The notes under the pieces are model-generated. The model ran no database searches and was not told where the DNA came from. It worked only from the letters and a program-made list of their open reading frames with translations. From positions 1 to 64,000 of the forward strand of contig NZ_PKIZ01000001.1 of the NCBI RefSeq assembly GCF_002847825.1: a stretch of DNA of 64,000 nt, in the 5' to 3' direction. This DNA comes from Kytococcus schroeteri (GTDB taxonomy: Bacteria; Actinomycetota; Actinomycetes; Actinomycetales; Dermatophilaceae). The position numbers were made by a program, and so were the translations under genes. Each line of letters starts with the position of its first letter. The first letter of the stretch is position 1. Positions 34,168-42,637 of the stretch are shown here, piece by piece.

Positions 34168-34866
34168 ATGTTCACCCTCGCCATCCCGGCCACCGCCTTC
34201 GGCACCAACTGCTACGTCGTGGCCCCCGAGGCCGGGGAGGAGTGCGTCGTCATCGACCCCGGGTTCGGGGTGGTCGACCGCCTGCGGGAGGCGCTGCGCG
34301 AGAACGGCCTGCGCCCCGCGGCGGTGCTGCTCACGCACGGGCACCTGGACCACACCGTGAGCATCACGCCGGTCTGCGGCGGCACCGTGGGCGCCTACGT
34401 GCACACCGACGACCGCTACCGGCTCACCGACCCGCGCAAGGGCCTCTCGGAACCGATGTGGGCGATGCTGCAGCGCGAGTACGGCGGCTCGTTCACCTGG
34501 GCCGAGCCGGAGGTCGTGCACGAGGTCACCGACCGGGCCACCCTCGAGTTGGCCGGCATGACCTGGCAGGTGCGCCACGCCCCGGGGCACACCGAGGGCA
34601 GCGTGCTCTACGACGTCCAGAAGGTGCCCGAGCAGGTGCGCCGCGCCGGCTCGGACCTGCAGGCCAGCTCGTTCACCGGCGACGTGCTGTTCGCCGGTTC
34701 GATCGGCCGCACCGACCTGCCGGGCGGGGACCCGGTGGCCATGCAGCGCTCCCTGCGCGAGGTGGTGCTGCCCACGCCGGACGCCACGATGGTGCTGCCG
34801 GGGCACGGACGCCCCAGCACGATGGCCCACGAGCGGGCCAGCAACCCCTACCTGCGGGACCTCTGA
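34168..34866 (+). CDS. Metallo-beta-lactamase-fold hydrolase (glyoxalase II-like)
   Basis: A 232-residue enzyme with the zinc motif THGHLDHT near 62-69, His at HAPGHTEG, and Asp in FTGDVLFAGSIGRTD, ending with LPGHGRPST. This is the arrangement of hydroxyacylglutathione-hydrolase-like proteins. In actinobacteria it probably acts on other thiol esters or as a general hydrolase. A homologue follows relA in mycobacteria (Rv2581c), which fits this neighbourhood, though the usual ppiB and hisS genes are missing here. Its last 19 bases overlap the convergent membrane gene. Confidence 0.92.
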   Translation: MFTLAIPATAFGTNCYVVAPEAGEECVVIDPGFGVVDRLREALRENGLRPAAVLLTHGHLDHTVSITPVCGGTVGAYVHTDDRYRLTDPRKGLSEPMWAMLQREYGGSFTWAEPEVVHEVTDRATLELAGMTWQVRHAPGHTEGSVLYDVQKVPEQVRRAGSDLQASSFTGDVLFAGSIGRTDLPGGDPVAMQRSLREVVLPTPDATMVLPGHGRPSTMAHERASNPYLRDL

Positions 34867-35468
34867 GGCAGCTGCACCCCGAGCTCCCGTGCCTGGGCGC
34901 GGGCCAGCTCGTGCACGACCTCCTCGTCGCCGCGCCGCCAGGCGGCCACGGGGTCGCGGTCGATGGAGGCCAGTGTGCCCACCGGCAGCGTGGCCAGCCC
35001 GCGCAGGGCGAGCAGGGCCTCGGGGTCGTCCACGCGCCGGAGGTTGGCGGCGGTGGCCGCCGAGCGCACCGCGAAGTGCAGGCGCACCGGCAGCCAGACC
35101 AGCAGGGCGGTGAGCACCGGCAGGCCGGTGACCGCGAGCCACATCGTGTCGGCCAGCCGCTCCCCGGAGGCCAGCAGCTCCCGGCCGGTCTCGGTCACCG
35201 GGTCGCCCACGCCCAGCAGCCCGTCGAGCACGCCCGAGGCGAGGTCGCCCACCAGCGGCAGGTCGGACAGGCGCTGGTCGGCTCCCTGGACGCCGTCGTT
35301 GATGCGGTCGCCGCTCTCCACGAGGCGCTCGGCGGGGGCGAAGCGCTCGAGCACGTGGTGGTGCGCCGCGCGGCCGACGAGGACCCACAGCAGGGTCCAC
35401 CCGGCCATGGCGAGGTCGGAGAGGACCTGTACGGACCGATGGGCGGGGGCGGAGGAGTACCAGGCCAT
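34848..35468 (-). CDS. Small membrane protein, function unknown
   Basis: A 206-residue protein. A first hydrophobic segment lies at about 18-36 and a second at about 112-134; between them is an extracytoplasmic or periplasmic loop rich in Asp, Gly and Leu (including LPLVGDLASG). The C-terminal 70 residues are cytoplasmic, charged and helical. ATG 35468 is preferred, with CAGGCT six bases before it. Family not recognised. It overlaps the MBL-fold gene tail to tail and is divergent from xerD. Confidence 0.7.
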   Translation of the reverse strand: MAWYSSAPAHRSVQVLSDLAMAGWTLLWVLVGRAAHHHVLERFAPAERLVESGDRINDGVQGADQRLSDLPLVGDLASGVLDGLLGVGDPVTETGRELLASGERLADTMWLAVTGLPVLTALLVWLPVRLHFAVRSAATAANLRRVDDPEALLALRGLATLPVGTLASIDRDPVAAWRRGDEEVVHELARAQARELGVQLPQRSRR

Positions 35469-35495
35469 GGGGCCAGCCTGCCTCACACTGGGGGG

Positions 35496-36449
35496 ATGAG
35501 GAGCAAAGGGCCGACGGGCGTGGACGGGCCACTGTGGCCGGCGGTGGAGGAGTGGCTGGCCCACCTGTCGGTGGAGCGGGGGTTGGCCGCCAACACCCTC
35601 GCGGCCTACCGGCGCGACCTCGTGGTCTGGGTGCGCTTCCTGCAGGAGGCCGGGTGCCGGGAGTGGGCGGCGGTGACCACGCAGGACGTCCGCGACCACC
35701 TGCAGGCGCTGGCGGCCTCGGGGCGGGCCCGGTCGTCGGTGACGCGGATGCTCGTGGCGGTGCGCCGCTTCCACGCCTTCGCCCTGCTGGAGGGCTGGGT
35801 CCCCGCCGACGTGGCCGCCGACGTGACCCCGCCGAGCACGGGCCAGCGCCTGCCCAAGGCGCTCTCGGTGCAGGAGGTGACCCGGCTGCTGGAGGCCACC
35901 GCCCCGGTGGAGGGGGGCGCCGCGCCGCGGGAGCTGGCCCTGGCCCGCCGGGACCGGGCGCTGCTCGAGCTGCTCTACGGCACCGGCGCGCGGGTGTCCG
36001 AGGTGACCGGGCTCGACGTGGACGACGTGGACCTCCGGGGACGCGTGGTGCGCCTGCTGGGCAAGGGCGGCAAGGAGCGCCACGTGCCGTTGGGTGGGGC
36101 GGCGGCCCAGGCCGTGGGCGACTGGTTGGCGGCGGGTCGTTCCGTGCTGGCGGCGAGCGGGGGTGCCGGTGCGGCGCTGCTGCTCAACCAGCGGGGGCGC
36201 CGGCTGGGGCGGCAGTCAGCCTGGGCCGTGGTGGCCGAGGCCGGTGAGCGGGCGGGCCTGGGGGAGCGGCTGGGGCCGCACACCCTGCGCCACAGCTACG
36301 CCACGCACCTCATGGCCGGCGGCGCGGACGTGCGCGTGGTGCAGGAGCTGCTGGGGCACGCGTCGGTCACCACCACCCAGATCTACACGCGGGTGACCCC
36401 CGGTCACCTCCGCGAGGTCTTCCAGGCGACCCACCCACGCGCTCGATGA
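35496..36449 (+). CDS. xerD: Site-specific tyrosine recombinase XerD
   Basis: A 317-residue recombinase that resolves chromosome dimers at dif with XerC. The N-terminal SAM-like core-binding domain (about 9-100) starts WPAVEEWLAHLSVERGLAANT. Catalytic residues are Arg166 (GARVSE), His262 and Arg265 (HTLRHSYATHL), His288 (LLGHAS) and Tyr297 (TQIYTRV). Gene order xerD-parA-scpA-scpB is conserved in actinobacteria and supports XerD rather than a phage integrase. CACACT lies six bases before ATG 35496, suggesting a leaderless start. Confidence 0.95.
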   Translation: MRSKGPTGVDGPLWPAVEEWLAHLSVERGLAANTLAAYRRDLVVWVRFLQEAGCREWAAVTTQDVRDHLQALAASGRARSSVTRMLVAVRRFHAFALLEGWVPADVAADVTPPSTGQRLPKALSVQEVTRLLEATAPVEGGAAPRELALARRDRALLELLYGTGARVSEVTGLDVDDVDLRGRVVRLLGKGGKERHVPLGGAAAQAVGDWLAAGRSVLAASGGAGAALLLNQRGRRLGRQSAWAVVAEAGERAGLGERLGPHTLRHSYATHLMAGGADVRVVQELLGHASVTTTQIYTRVTPGHLREVFQATHPRAR

Positions 36450-36472
36450 CGTCACGAAGCTAGGAGAGGGCA

Positions 36473-36493
36473 TGACCCTGAGGTCGAGGGTCA
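36473..36493. promoter_or_regulatory. Inverted repeat between xerD and parA
   Basis: TGACCCT and AGGGTCA, perfect 7-base arms seven bases apart, lie 87 bases before the parA start and 52 bases before a TAGGGT (36545-36550) that could be the parA -10. It is a candidate operator or a weak hairpin; the rest of the 130-base gap shows nothing else. Confidence 0.4.
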
Positions 36494-36579
36494 CCCACGG
36501 GTCGAGTTGAGGATGAGGGGGCGACGGTGCCTCGGGTGCGCCTGTAGGGTTGCCCCGTCGATCAGGAGAGGAAGGCACC

Positions 36580-37542
36580 GTGAGCGAACGCTCGGACACC
36601 CAGGACCACGCGGCGGCCACGCAGCTGCCGCTCGAGGGAGTCGAGGCCGCGGCGGCGACCGAGGCGCCGGTTGCTGCGCCGCGGGTGTCCCGCGCCGTGG
36701 CCCTGGCGGAGAACCCCCGCCTGGACGACTTCCCCCGGCCGCCGGAGCTGACCTCTCACGGCCCTGCCCGCGTCATCGCCCTGTGCAACCAGAAGGGCGG
36801 GGTGGGCAAGACGACCACCACCATCAACCTGGGTGCTGCCCTGGCCGAGATGGGGCGCCGGGTGCTGCTCGTGGACTTCGACCCCCAGGGCGCCCTCTCG
36901 GTGGGCCTCGGCGTGCGCTCCTCCGGCTCGGAGCACAGCGTCTACGACCTGCTCATGCGCCCGGCCCGCGAGCTCGACGTGCACGACGTCATCCGGACCA
37001 CGAGCACCCCGGGCCTGGACGTGCTGCCCGCCGACATCGACCTCTCGGCCGCCGAGGTGCAGCTGGTCAACGAGGTGGCCCGCGAGCAGGTGCTCGAGCG
37101 CGCGCTGCGCCCGGTGCTCGAGGAGTACGACGCCATCCTCATCGACTGCCAGCCGTCGCTGGGCCTGCTCACCGTGAACGCGCTCACCGCCGCCCACGGC
37201 GTGATCATCCCGCTGGAGACCGAGTACTTCGCCCTGCGCGGCGTGGCGCTGCTGGTGGAGACCATCGAGAAGATCACCGACCGCCTCAACCCCCTGCTGC
37301 AGATCGACGGCATCCTGCCCACGATGGTGGACGGCCGCACCCTGCACAGCCGCGAGGTCGTGGCCAGCGTCACCGACCACTTCGGCGAGCTGGTCTTCAC
37401 CACCCCCATCCGTCGCACGGTGAAGTTCCCCGACGCCACCCTGGCCGCCGAGCCCATCACCCGCTACGCCCCGCACCACACGGCCGCCTACGCCTACCGC
37501 CGCCTGGCCCGCGAGCTCATCGCCCGCGGCGCGGTGGCCTGA
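36580..37542 (+). CDS. parA: ParA/Soj-like chromosome partitioning ATPase
   Basis: A 320-residue ATPase of the ParA/MinD superfamily. The deviant Walker A motif NQKGGVGKTTT (signature Lys72, Lys77) is followed by LVDFDPQG and ILIDCQPSLG. The first 60 residues are a disordered acidic extension. It is the ParA homologue encoded beside scpAB rather than the parAB pair near the origin, and no parB is present. It probably assists segregation with the ScpAB-SMC condensin. GTG 36580 follows AGGAGAGGAAGG. Confidence 0.92.
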   Translation: MSERSDTQDHAAATQLPLEGVEAAAATEAPVAAPRVSRAVALAENPRLDDFPRPPELTSHGPARVIALCNQKGGVGKTTTTINLGAALAEMGRRVLLVDFDPQGALSVGLGVRSSGSEHSVYDLLMRPARELDVHDVIRTTSTPGLDVLPADIDLSAAEVQLVNEVAREQVLERALRPVLEEYDAILIDCQPSLGLLTVNALTAAHGVIIPLETEYFALRGVALLVETIEKITDRLNPLLQIDGILPTMVDGRTLHSREVVASVTDHFGELVFTTPIRRTVKFPDATLAAEPITRYAPHHTAAYAYRRLARELIARGAVA

Positions 37543-37563
37543 GCCATCGGCCACACTGCCCCC

Positions 37564-38430
37564 GTGACCGACCTGCCCCCACCCGCTGCCGGGACCACCC
37601 CCGGCGGCGTGCTGACCCACCGGCGGCCGGTGCCCTTCCACGTGCACCAGTCGGCCTACGAGGGGCCCTTCGACCTGCTGCTCGGCCTCATCGCCAAGCA
37701 CCGGCTGGACGTCACCGAGATCGCCCTGGCACAGGTGACCGACGAGTTCATCGCCCACCTGCGCGAGGCCCAGCGGGCCGCCTCGGAGGCCGAGGCCGGT
37801 GGGGACCGCGCCGCCTCGGCCTGGCTGCTGGGGGAGCTCTCGGAGTTCCTCGTGGTGGCCTCCACGCTGCTGGAGCTCAAGGCCAACCGCCTGCTGCCGG
37901 CCGAGACGCGCTCGGAGGTGGAGGACCTCGAGTTCATCGAGGCCCGCGACGTGCTCTTCGCCCGCCTGCTGCAGTACCGCGCCTACAAGCAGGTGGCGGC
38001 GTGGATGGCCGAGCGCACCGGCCAGGCGGGCGGGGCGGTGCCGCGCATGGCAGGCCTGGAGGAGCGCTTCGCCGCCGTGCTGCCCGACCTGGTGATGACC
38101 GTCACCCCCGACCAGCTCGCGATGGTGGCCGCCGGGGCGCTCAGCCCCCGCCCGGAGCCGGTGGTGGGAGTCGAGCACCTCCACGCCCCCACCGTGAGCG
38201 TCACCGAGCAGGTGAGCCTCATGTCCGCGCGGCTGCGGGAGGCCGGGCGGCTGACCTTCGCCGAGCTCATCGGGGACGCCTCGACCCGGCTGGAGGTGGT
38301 GGGCCGCTTCCTCGGGGTGCTGGAGATGCTCCGGTCGGGGACGGTCGACGTGACCCAGTCGGCACCCCTGGGCCCGATGGAGGTCGTCTGGTCGCCGGGC
38401 GCGACCGGGCACACTGGACCCCGTGAGTGA
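37564..38430 (+). CDS. scpA: Segregation and condensation protein A
   Basis: The 288-residue kleisin subunit bridges SMC heads in bacterial condensin. YEGPFDLLLGLIAKHRLDVTEIALAQVTDEF is the diagnostic N-terminal helical region (cited here by position, about residues 36-67), and the C-terminal winged helix is FAELIGDASTRLEVVGRFLGVLE. GTG 37564 begins 21 bases after parA. The end overlaps scpB by eight bases. Confidence 0.95.
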   Translation: MTDLPPPAAGTTPGGVLTHRRPVPFHVHQSAYEGPFDLLLGLIAKHRLDVTEIALAQVTDEFIAHLREAQRAASEAEAGGDRAASAWLLGELSEFLVVASTLLELKANRLLPAETRSEVEDLEFIEARDVLFARLLQYRAYKQVAAWMAERTGQAGGAVPRMAGLEERFAAVLPDLVMTVTPDQLAMVAAGALSPRPEPVVGVEHLHAPTVSVTEQVSLMSARLREAGRLTFAELIGDASTRLEVVGRFLGVLEMLRSGTVDVTQSAPLGPMEVVWSPGATGHTGPRE

Positions 38431-39175
38431 CCCGATCGTGACCGCCCCCGACGAGGCCCCCTCCTGGGCCGACGACCTGCCCGCCGCGCTCGAGGCCGTG
38501 CTCATGGTCGTGGACGAGCCCGTGCCGGCCGCCGACCTCGCCGAGGGCCTGGGCGCCCCGGTCGAGGAGGTCCGGGCCACCCTGGAGCGCCTCGCCGAGG
38601 AGTACACCGAGGCCGGCCGCGGCTTCGACCTGCGGCAGGTGGCCGGCGCCTGGCGGATGTACTCGCGCCCCGCCTACTCCGAGGCCGTGGAGCGCTTCCT
38701 CGTGGGCGGCCGGCAGGCGCGGCTCACGCAGGCGGCGTTGGAGACGCTCGCCGTCATCGCGTACCGTCAGCCGATCAGTCGCGGCCGGGTGGCCGCGGTG
38801 CGCGGCGTCAACGTGGACGGTGTGGTCCGGACCCTCGTGGCGCGCGGCCTCATCGCCGAGGTGGGCGCCGAACCCAGTGGGGCGGTGCTCTACGGCACCA
38901 CCCACCAGTTCCTCGAGCGGATGGGGCTGGCCGACCTGGCCGAGCTCCCCGACCTCGCGCCCTTCCTCCCCGACGCCGGGGACGTCGACGCCATCGCCGA
39001 GGGTCTGGGTGCCCCGCGTCGGCCCGGCGCCCGGGAGACCGAGGCCGCACCGGAAGGTGGCGCCGCCCCGGAGGGCGATGTCGCGCCCGACCCCGGGGCC
39101 GTACCCGAGCCCGACCCGCACGACACCGCGCCCGAGGACGGGCCGACCCAGCAGCAGGAGAGTGAGCAGTCATGA
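38423..39175 (+). CDS. scpB: Segregation and condensation protein B
   Basis: A 250-residue double winged-helix protein that binds ScpA in condensin. The core runs to about residue 190 and includes LTQAALETLAVIAYRQPISR and TTHQFLERMGL. The last 55 residues are an acidic, Pro/Glu-rich tail. GTG 38423 overlaps scpA; the stop overlaps the next gene as ATGA. Confidence 0.95.
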   Translation: MSDPIVTAPDEAPSWADDLPAALEAVLMVVDEPVPAADLAEGLGAPVEEVRATLERLAEEYTEAGRGFDLRQVAGAWRMYSRPAYSEAVERFLVGGRQARLTQAALETLAVIAYRQPISRGRVAAVRGVNVDGVVRTLVARGLIAEVGAEPSGAVLYGTTHQFLERMGLADLAELPDLAPFLPDAGDVDAIAEGLGAPRRPGARETEAAPEGGAAPEGDVAPDPGAVPEPDPHDTAPEDGPTQQQESEQS

Positions 39176-40026
39176 CACGCCGTGAGAACGCACCCCGTCG
39201 CGCCAGCGGCCAGGGCAAGCGGGGCACGGGCGGCTTCGGCCCGGTGCGCAAGCGCCGCGTCCGCCCCACCGCCGCACAGGCCGACCACGACGTGCACACC
39301 GCCGACGGCGAGCGCCTGCAGAAGGTGCTGGCCGCCGCCGGGCTGGGCTCCCGCCGCGCGTGCGAGCAGATGATCGCCGACGGTCGCGTGGAGGTGGACG
39401 GCGTGCCGGTGACCGAGCTGGGCGTGCGCATCGACACCTCGCGCCAGAAGGTGGCCGTCGACGGCCTGCCGGTGCAGACCGACGACTCCAAGGTCTACCT
39501 GGTGTTCAACAAGCCGGTGGGCGTCATCTCCACCATGGAGGACGACGAGGGCCGCCTCTCGGTGGGCGACTACACCTTCACCCGCAAGGAGCGCCTCTTC
39601 CACGTGGGCCGGCTCGACCAGGAGACCTCCGGCCTGCTGCTGCTCACCAACGACGGCGACTTCGCCCACCGCATGCAGCACCCCAGCTTCCAGGTGCTCA
39701 AGACCTACGTGGCCAAGGTGCCCGGCCCGGTGGCCAAGGGCCTGGGCAACACCCTGCGCGAGGGGGTGGAGCTCGACGACGGGCTGGTCAAGGTCGACCA
39801 GTTCTCGGTCATCGACTCCCAGCCCGGGTGGGCGCTGGTGCAGCTGGTGATCCACGAGGGCAAGAAGCACGTGGTGCGCCGCCTGCTGGAGGCCGTCGGC
39901 CACCCCGTGGAGGAGCTCGTGCGCACGCAGGTGGGCGAGGTCCGCCTCGGCGACCTGCGCCCGGGCAAGATGCGCGCGGTGACGCCCGACGAGCTGGCCC
40001 GCACGATGAAGCTGGTGGACCTGTGA
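39172..40026 (+). CDS. rluB: Ribosomal large-subunit pseudouridine synthase (RluB/RsuA family)
   Basis: A 284-residue rRNA modification enzyme. A basic N-terminal 40 residues precedes an S4 RNA-binding domain (ERLQKVLAAAGLGSRRACEQ). The catalytic domain has Asp149 in GRLDQETSGLLLLTNDG. The genes on both sides overlap it, so it belongs to the scpAB-cmk-der operon. RluB is favoured over RsuA by this conserved neighbourhood. Confidence 0.93.
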   Translation: MTRRENAPRRASGQGKRGTGGFGPVRKRRVRPTAAQADHDVHTADGERLQKVLAAAGLGSRRACEQMIADGRVEVDGVPVTELGVRIDTSRQKVAVDGLPVQTDDSKVYLVFNKPVGVISTMEDDEGRLSVGDYTFTRKERLFHVGRLDQETSGLLLLTNDGDFAHRMQHPSFQVLKTYVAKVPGPVAKGLGNTLREGVELDDGLVKVDQFSVIDSQPGWALVQLVIHEGKKHVVRRLLEAVGHPVEELVRTQVGEVRLGDLRPGKMRAVTPDELARTMKLVDL

Positions 40027-40778
40027 TGCGCCTGCCCTACTCCGCCACCCGACGCCACCCCCGCATCGCCGACCTGGACGTGCCAGTGACCGTGGCCATC
40101 GACGGCCCGTCGGGCTCCGGCAAGTCCACTGTGGCCCGCACCGTGGCCATGGCCTTCGACCTGGCCTACCTGGACACCGGGGCGATGTTCCGCGCGCTCA
40201 CCTGGGCGGCACTGGATGCGGGCGTCGACCTGCGCGACGTGGACGCCGTGGCCCACCTTTCCCGCACCGCGCCGCTGCACCAGTCCACCGACCCGGCGCA
40301 GCCCGGCGTCTGGGTGGGCCAGGAGAACGTGGGCCGCGCCATCCGCGAGAGCCGCATCTCCTCGCAGGTCTCCGCGGTGGCCACCAACCTCGACGTCCGC
40401 GGCGAGCTGGCCCGCCGGCAGCGGGAGATCATCGCCGGCACACACGCCGCGGGCCGCGGCATCGTGGCCGAGGGGCGCGACATCACCACCGTCATCGCGC
40501 CCGACGCGCGGGTGCGGATCCTGCTGACCGCCAGCGAGGAGGCCCGCCTGGCCCGCCGCCAGCGGCAGACCGGCGGCAAGGCCGTCTCGGCGGCCACCCG
40601 TGACGAGGTGGTGCGCCGCGACCGCGACGACTCCACCGTCTCGAACTTCACCACCGCCGCCGACGGCGTCACCACCATCGACACCTCCGACCTGGACCTG
40701 CCCGGTTCGGTGGAGGCCGTCGTCTCGGTGGTGCTCGACCGCGCCGGCACCGGCTCGACCCCCGAGGGAGCAGCATGA
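40026..40778 (+). CDS. cmk: Cytidylate kinase
   Basis: A 250-residue CMP/dCMP kinase. The P-loop GPSGSGKST lies near 28-36, [11 protein letters not shown] follows, then GRDITTV and the C-terminal RDRDDSTV region with ID-TS-LD. It starts at ATG 40026 on the last base of the rluB stop (GTG 40023 is an equally placed alternative) and overlaps der by four bases. The N-terminal 22 residues are a short extension before the kinase core. Confidence 0.96.
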   Translation: MRLPYSATRRHPRIADLDVPVTVAIDGPSGSGKSTVARTVAMAFDLAYLDTGAMFRALTWAALDAGVDLRDVDAVAHLSRTAPLHQSTDPAQPGVWVGQENVGRAIRESRISSQVSAVATNLDVRGELARRQREIIAGTHAAGRGIVAEGRDITTVIAPDARVRILLTASEEARLARRQRQTGGKAVSAATRDEVVRRDRDDSTVSNFTTAADGVTTIDTSDLDLPGSVEAVVSVVLDRAGTGSTPEGAA

Positions 40779-42319
40779 CCGAGCACGACGACCAGACCCT
40801 GCCCGAGGACGGCCCCGAGGTGGAGTACGTGGTGCCGGACGACCCGGCGGTGCTCGAGGAGGCCACGGCGCCGGACACCGAGGTGGAGACCGCCTACGCC
40901 ACCGCGCTGCGGGCCGGGCTGGAGGAGTTCGAGCTCGACGCCGAGGACGCCGCGCTCATCGAGGGCGGTGACGGGTTCGACGAGTACGGCAACCAGGTCA
41001 CCTCACTGCCGGTGGTGGCCATCGTGGGCCGCCCGAACGTGGGCAAGTCCACCCTGGTCAACCGCATCCTGGGCCGCCGCGAGGCCGTGGTGCAGGACGA
41101 GCCGGGCGTGACCCGCGACCGCGTGACCTACCCGGCGGAGTGGAACGGCACGCCGTTCATGGTCATGGACACCGGTGGCTGGGAGCTGGACGCCAAGGGC
41201 ATCCAGCGTCACGTGGCCCAGCAGGCCGAGGTGGCCGTGGAGCTCGCCGACGTCATCGTGTTCGTCGTGGACGCCACCGTCGGTGCCACCGACGCCGACG
41301 AGGACGTGGTGAAGTTGCTGCGCCGCGCGGACAAGCCGGTGCTGCTCGTGGCCAACAAGGTGGACGACGTGCACCTGGAGGGCGAGGCCGCCGCGCTGTG
41401 GAACATGGGCCTGGGTCAGCCGTGGCCGGTCTCCGCGCTCCACGGCAAGGGCTCGGGCGACCTGCTCGACGAGATCCTCGCGAACTTCCCCGACGAGCCG
41501 TCCTCCGATGCCGGGCGCATCGTGGGCGGGCCGCGGCGCGTGGCCCTGCTGGGCCGCCCCAACGTGGGCAAGTCCTCGCTGCTCAACCGGCTGGCGGGGG
41601 AGGACCGCGTGGTGGTGGACAACGTGGCCGGTACCACCCGCGACCCGGTGGACGAGTACATCCAGCTGGGCGGGCGCACGTGGATGTTCGTGGACACCGC
41701 CGGCATCCGGCGCCGCGTGCACCAGACCCGCGGCGTGGACTTCTACGCCTCCCTGCGCACGCAGAGCGCACTGGAGAAGGCCGAGGTGGCCGTCGTCCTC
41801 ATCGATGCCGGGGTGGAGATCGCCGAGCAGGACATCCGCGTGGTGCAGCAGGTCATCGACTCCGGCCGTGCGCTGGTGATCGCCTACAACAAGTGGGACA
41901 CCACCGACGACGAGCGCCGCCACTACCTGGAGCGCGAGATCGAGCGCGAGCTGGTGCAGGTGCCGTGGGCGCCGCGGGTCAACATGTCCGCGGCCACCGG
42001 GCGCCACGTGGACCGCCTCGTGCCGGCGCTGGACACCGCCCTGGAGAGCTGGGACGCGCGCATCCCCACCGGCCGCCTCAACTCGTTCCTCGGCGAGGTG
42101 GTGGCCGCCCACCCGCACCCGGTGCGCTCGGGCAAGCAGCCGCGCATCCTGTTCGCCACCCAGGCCAGCAGCCGCCCGCCCACGTTCGTGGTGTTCGCCT
42201 CGGGCTTCCTGGAGCACTCCTACCGGCGCTTCCTGGAGCGCAAGCTGCGGGAGCGCTTCGGCTTCGAGGGCAGCCCCATCGAGATCTCGGTGCGCGTCCG
42301 GGAGCGCCGCCGCCGCTGA
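40775..42319 (+). CDS. der: Ribosome assembly GTPase Der (EngA)
   Basis: A 514-residue protein with two tandem GTPase domains needed for large-subunit assembly. The first G1 loop GRPNVGKST is near 86-94 and the second GRPNVGKSS near 259-267, each followed by its own DxxG and NKxD. A KH-like domain forms the C-terminus. The first 75 residues are a highly acidic extension common in actinobacterial Der. ATG 40775 overlaps the cmk stop. Confidence 0.97.
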   Translation: MTEHDDQTLPEDGPEVEYVVPDDPAVLEEATAPDTEVETAYATALRAGLEEFELDAEDAALIEGGDGFDEYGNQVTSLPVVAIVGRPNVGKSTLVNRILGRREAVVQDEPGVTRDRVTYPAEWNGTPFMVMDTGGWELDAKGIQRHVAQQAEVAVELADVIVFVVDATVGATDADEDVVKLLRRADKPVLLVANKVDDVHLEGEAAALWNMGLGQPWPVSALHGKGSGDLLDEILANFPDEPSSDAGRIVGGPRRVALLGRPNVGKSSLLNRLAGEDRVVVDNVAGTTRDPVDEYIQLGGRTWMFVDTAGIRRRVHQTRGVDFYASLRTQSALEKAEVAVVLIDAGVEIAEQDIRVVQQVIDSGRALVIAYNKWDTTDDERRHYLEREIERELVQVPWAPRVNMSAATGRHVDRLVPALDTALESWDARIPTGRLNSFLGEVVAAHPHPVRSGKQPRILFATQASSRPPTFVVFASGFLEHSYRRFLERKLRERFGFEGSPIEISVRVRERRRR

Positions 42320-42421
42320 GTGCACCCACCACCGGGCCCCGCAGGCACCACGCCGAGGGGGCTGGTTGGGGGAGAGCCCGCCCGATGGGTTATGGTTCTC
42401 TCCGCTCCGCACGCGGGGCAT

Positions 42422-42498
<77 letters not shown>

Positions 42499-42501
42499 GT
42501 G

Positions 42502-42530
42502 GGAGCCCCACCTCCGGGTGGGGCTCCTTT
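42502..42530 (+). terminator. Terminator after tRNA-Pro
   Basis: A perfect 11-base stem (42502-42512 with 42517-42527), loop TCCG, followed by TTT. Confidence 0.85.
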
Positions 42531-42637
42531 GCTGCGCGCACGCCCCGGCGTGCCGTGCCGACGGGTCCCCGCCGGCGCCCCGGCAGGGCCCCCGTCCGCC
42601 GGGTTCGTCCCCACTCCGTCGCTGGGAGGATCCAGCC

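Noticed and set aside
35496..36449. Phage or integron integrase
   Set aside because: Length, motif spacing and the conserved xerD-parA-scpAB order point to the chromosomal recombinase; no att repeats or phage genes are nearby.
36580..37542. Origin-proximal ParA with a nearby replication origin
   Set aside because: No parB, dnaA or gidB and no DnaA-box cluster; context is the scpAB-linked ParA.
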